Assembly (NCBI GenBank): GCA_017569285.1
Contig: CP069419.1
Span: 2,046,001 to 2,110,000 of the forward strand
Direction: 5' to 3'
DNA length: 64,000 nt
DNA from: Clostridiales bacterium
Lineage (GTDB): Bacteria > Bacillota > Clostridia > Christensenellales > Aristaeellaceae
A program made the position numbers and the translations under genes. Below, one piece after another: positions 63,277 to 64,000 of the stretch (position 1 is the stretch's first letter; every line of letters starts with the position of its first letter). Below the pieces are notes generated by a model. That model had not been told where the DNA came from, made no database searches, and was given only the letters and a program-made list of their open reading frames with translations.

Positions 63277-64000
63277 ATGAAGAACCAGCCGGGCGACAGG
63301 AAAATATTCAATATTTTCAGGCTCTGTTTCCTCATGCTCCTGGCTGTCTCCGCAATCGGCGCCGCCGTCTACACCGTGACCAACCCGCAGATTGAAACCT
63401 GGGGCAGCGACGTCATCTACCTGGACGGGCTGCAGGCGCGGGACAAAGACGGGAATCCCATCGAAATCACCGCGAATCAGCGGTATGAATACGACGAAAA
63501 CAACATACTCGAAGTGAACGGAACGCTCCCGGACCGTGTCCGGGACGGGGACTATATCTGCTTCCTGACATGGTATGATACCGAAATCCTTGTCAACGGG
63601 GAAGAGATCAACCGCTTCAGCGCGTCCGCGGTGACGCTGCCCGGCGGGCTCCTCAAATCCGTGTACTTCTTTACGCCCCTGCAGGCGGAATACGCCGGGC
63701 AGCCGGTCACCATCCGCTACCACCGGGGCGAGGATTCCGACACCTGCCGGGTATTCGAGATGACGGTAGGCACCCGGGCGGACCTGTACCGGATGATCGT
63801 GGAGAAATACGGCACGACCTTCTCCCTGGGACTGATCATCCTGGCGATTGCCGGCCTGGTGCTGCTGATCGGCCTGTTCCTGCAGATCGGCCGGAAGAAC
63901 GTCCTCAGCATCATCGATATTTCCCTGGGCGTGGGCGTTACCGCGGCGTGGATCCTGCTGGACTCCTATTTCTATCCCTTCGTGTTCGGCAGCAACCATA
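63277..64000 (+). CDS. membrane signalling protein with extracytoplasmic domain, N-terminal part (runs off right edge)
   Basis: The frame starts at 63277 behind GGAGGGGG and is open to the window end, giving about 241 residues. A membrane segment (about 12-33) is followed by an extracytoplasmic beta domain of roughly 145 residues (ending near YHRGEDSDTCRVFEM), then at least two further membrane segments (about 185-205 and 210-235). This fits the start of a 7TM-DISM-like sensor, often followed by a GGDEF or histidine-kinase domain outside the window; the output domain cannot be known from here. Confidence 0.6.
   Translation, partial: MKNQPGDRKIFNIFRLCFLMLLAVSAIGAAVYTVTNPQIETWGSDVIYLDGLQARDKDGNPIEITANQRYEYDENNILEVNGTLPDRVRDGDYICFLTWYDTEILVNGEEINRFSASAVTLPGGLLKSVYFFTPLQAEYAGQPVTIRYHRGEDSDTCRVFEMTVGTRADLYRMIVEKYGTTFSLGLIILAIAGLVLLIGLFLQIGRKNVLSIIDISLGVGVTAAWILLDSYFYPFVFGSNH

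Overview
The window reads as a chromosomal segment of a high-GC (by eye near 60 percent) monoderm anaerobe of the Bacillota, class Clostridia. Supporting traits are the purple-bag assortment of clostridial families (BMP-type nucleoside ABC transporter, NusG-II/ApbE/Gx-transporter set, LplB/YtcP-type sugar ABC permeases, DUF6320, DUF4230, DUF2130, DUF3842, MnmM/YtqB), strong GGAGG ribosome binding sites, sigma-A type promoters with TATAAT boxes, and very efficient intrinsic terminators. A gut or rumen relative is likely, but this is inference from gene content. TGA and TAA end nearly all genes; TAG is very rare. No tRNA, rRNA, CRISPR array, insertion sequence or integrase was seen.

Layout. 1-1611: the start of an MFS transporter running off the left edge and a divergent membrane-anchored glycerophosphodiester phosphodiesterase. 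1630-6759: a BMP-family nucleoside/simple-sugar ABC importer (two permeases, one ATPase, one binding protein) whose ATPase is cut by an in-frame amber codon. 6833-10433: mannonate dehydratase and a divergent phosphopentomutase operon with three small unknown or DUF proteins. 10441-14215: an acyltransferase/DUF6320 pair and a large secreted protein of unknown role. 14207-19328: rhomboid protease, Na/Ca exchanger family protein, ABC exporter, DUF2130 protein. 19344-26215: a flavinylation module (NusG-II lipoprotein, ApbE, Gx transporter) divergent from a secreted two-FMN-domain flavoprotein reductase, then a gene with an elaborate nested-hairpin leader that encodes a ZinT-like plus GLUG-like secreted protein. 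26346-33576: HD hydrolase, MnmM, nucleoside phosphorylase, signal peptidase I, an ECF-like sigma factor, a TIM-barrel isomerase and a membrane AraC regulator. 33614-37387: the sugar ABC importer that this AraC protein probably controls. 37399-45221: membrane MutS-like ATPase, a tandem pair of small membrane proteins, a structured intergenic element, M29 aminopeptidase, SH3 protein, 5'-nucleotidase and a two-gene phage-like remnant behind a twin-operator promoter. 45268-52945: EAL protein, secreted protein, cysteine synthase, a LytS-like kinase with a SARP-like response regulator and its probable target. 52982-60630: a sugar-acid or hydroxy-acid catabolic cluster (TtuC-type dehydrogenase, glycerate 2-kinase, LarA-type nickel racemase/epimerase, split UxaA/SuyAB-type dehydratase, GntP permease, FadR-type GntR regulator). 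60671-62480: an ECF S-component operon behind an attenuator-like leader. 62586-64000: a uridine-kinase-like gene and the start of a membrane signalling protein.

Themes. Nucleoside salvage recurs (BMP transporter, DeoB, nucleoside phosphorylase, UshA-type 5'-nucleotidase, Udk). A second theme is anaerobic use of plant- or host-derived organic acids: UxuA, the LarA/UxaA/GntP cluster, and a covalently flavinylated extracytoplasmic reductase. The most interesting unexplained signals are non-coding: the nested leader at 24357-24442, the multi-hairpin element at 39814-39962, the terminator/antiterminator leader at 62320-62444, and several operator arrangements that can be tied to a neighbouring regulator (the 10-bp palindrome shared by two promoters of the acid cluster, 11-bp tandem repeats beside the SARP-like regulator, and direct repeats beside the AraC gene).
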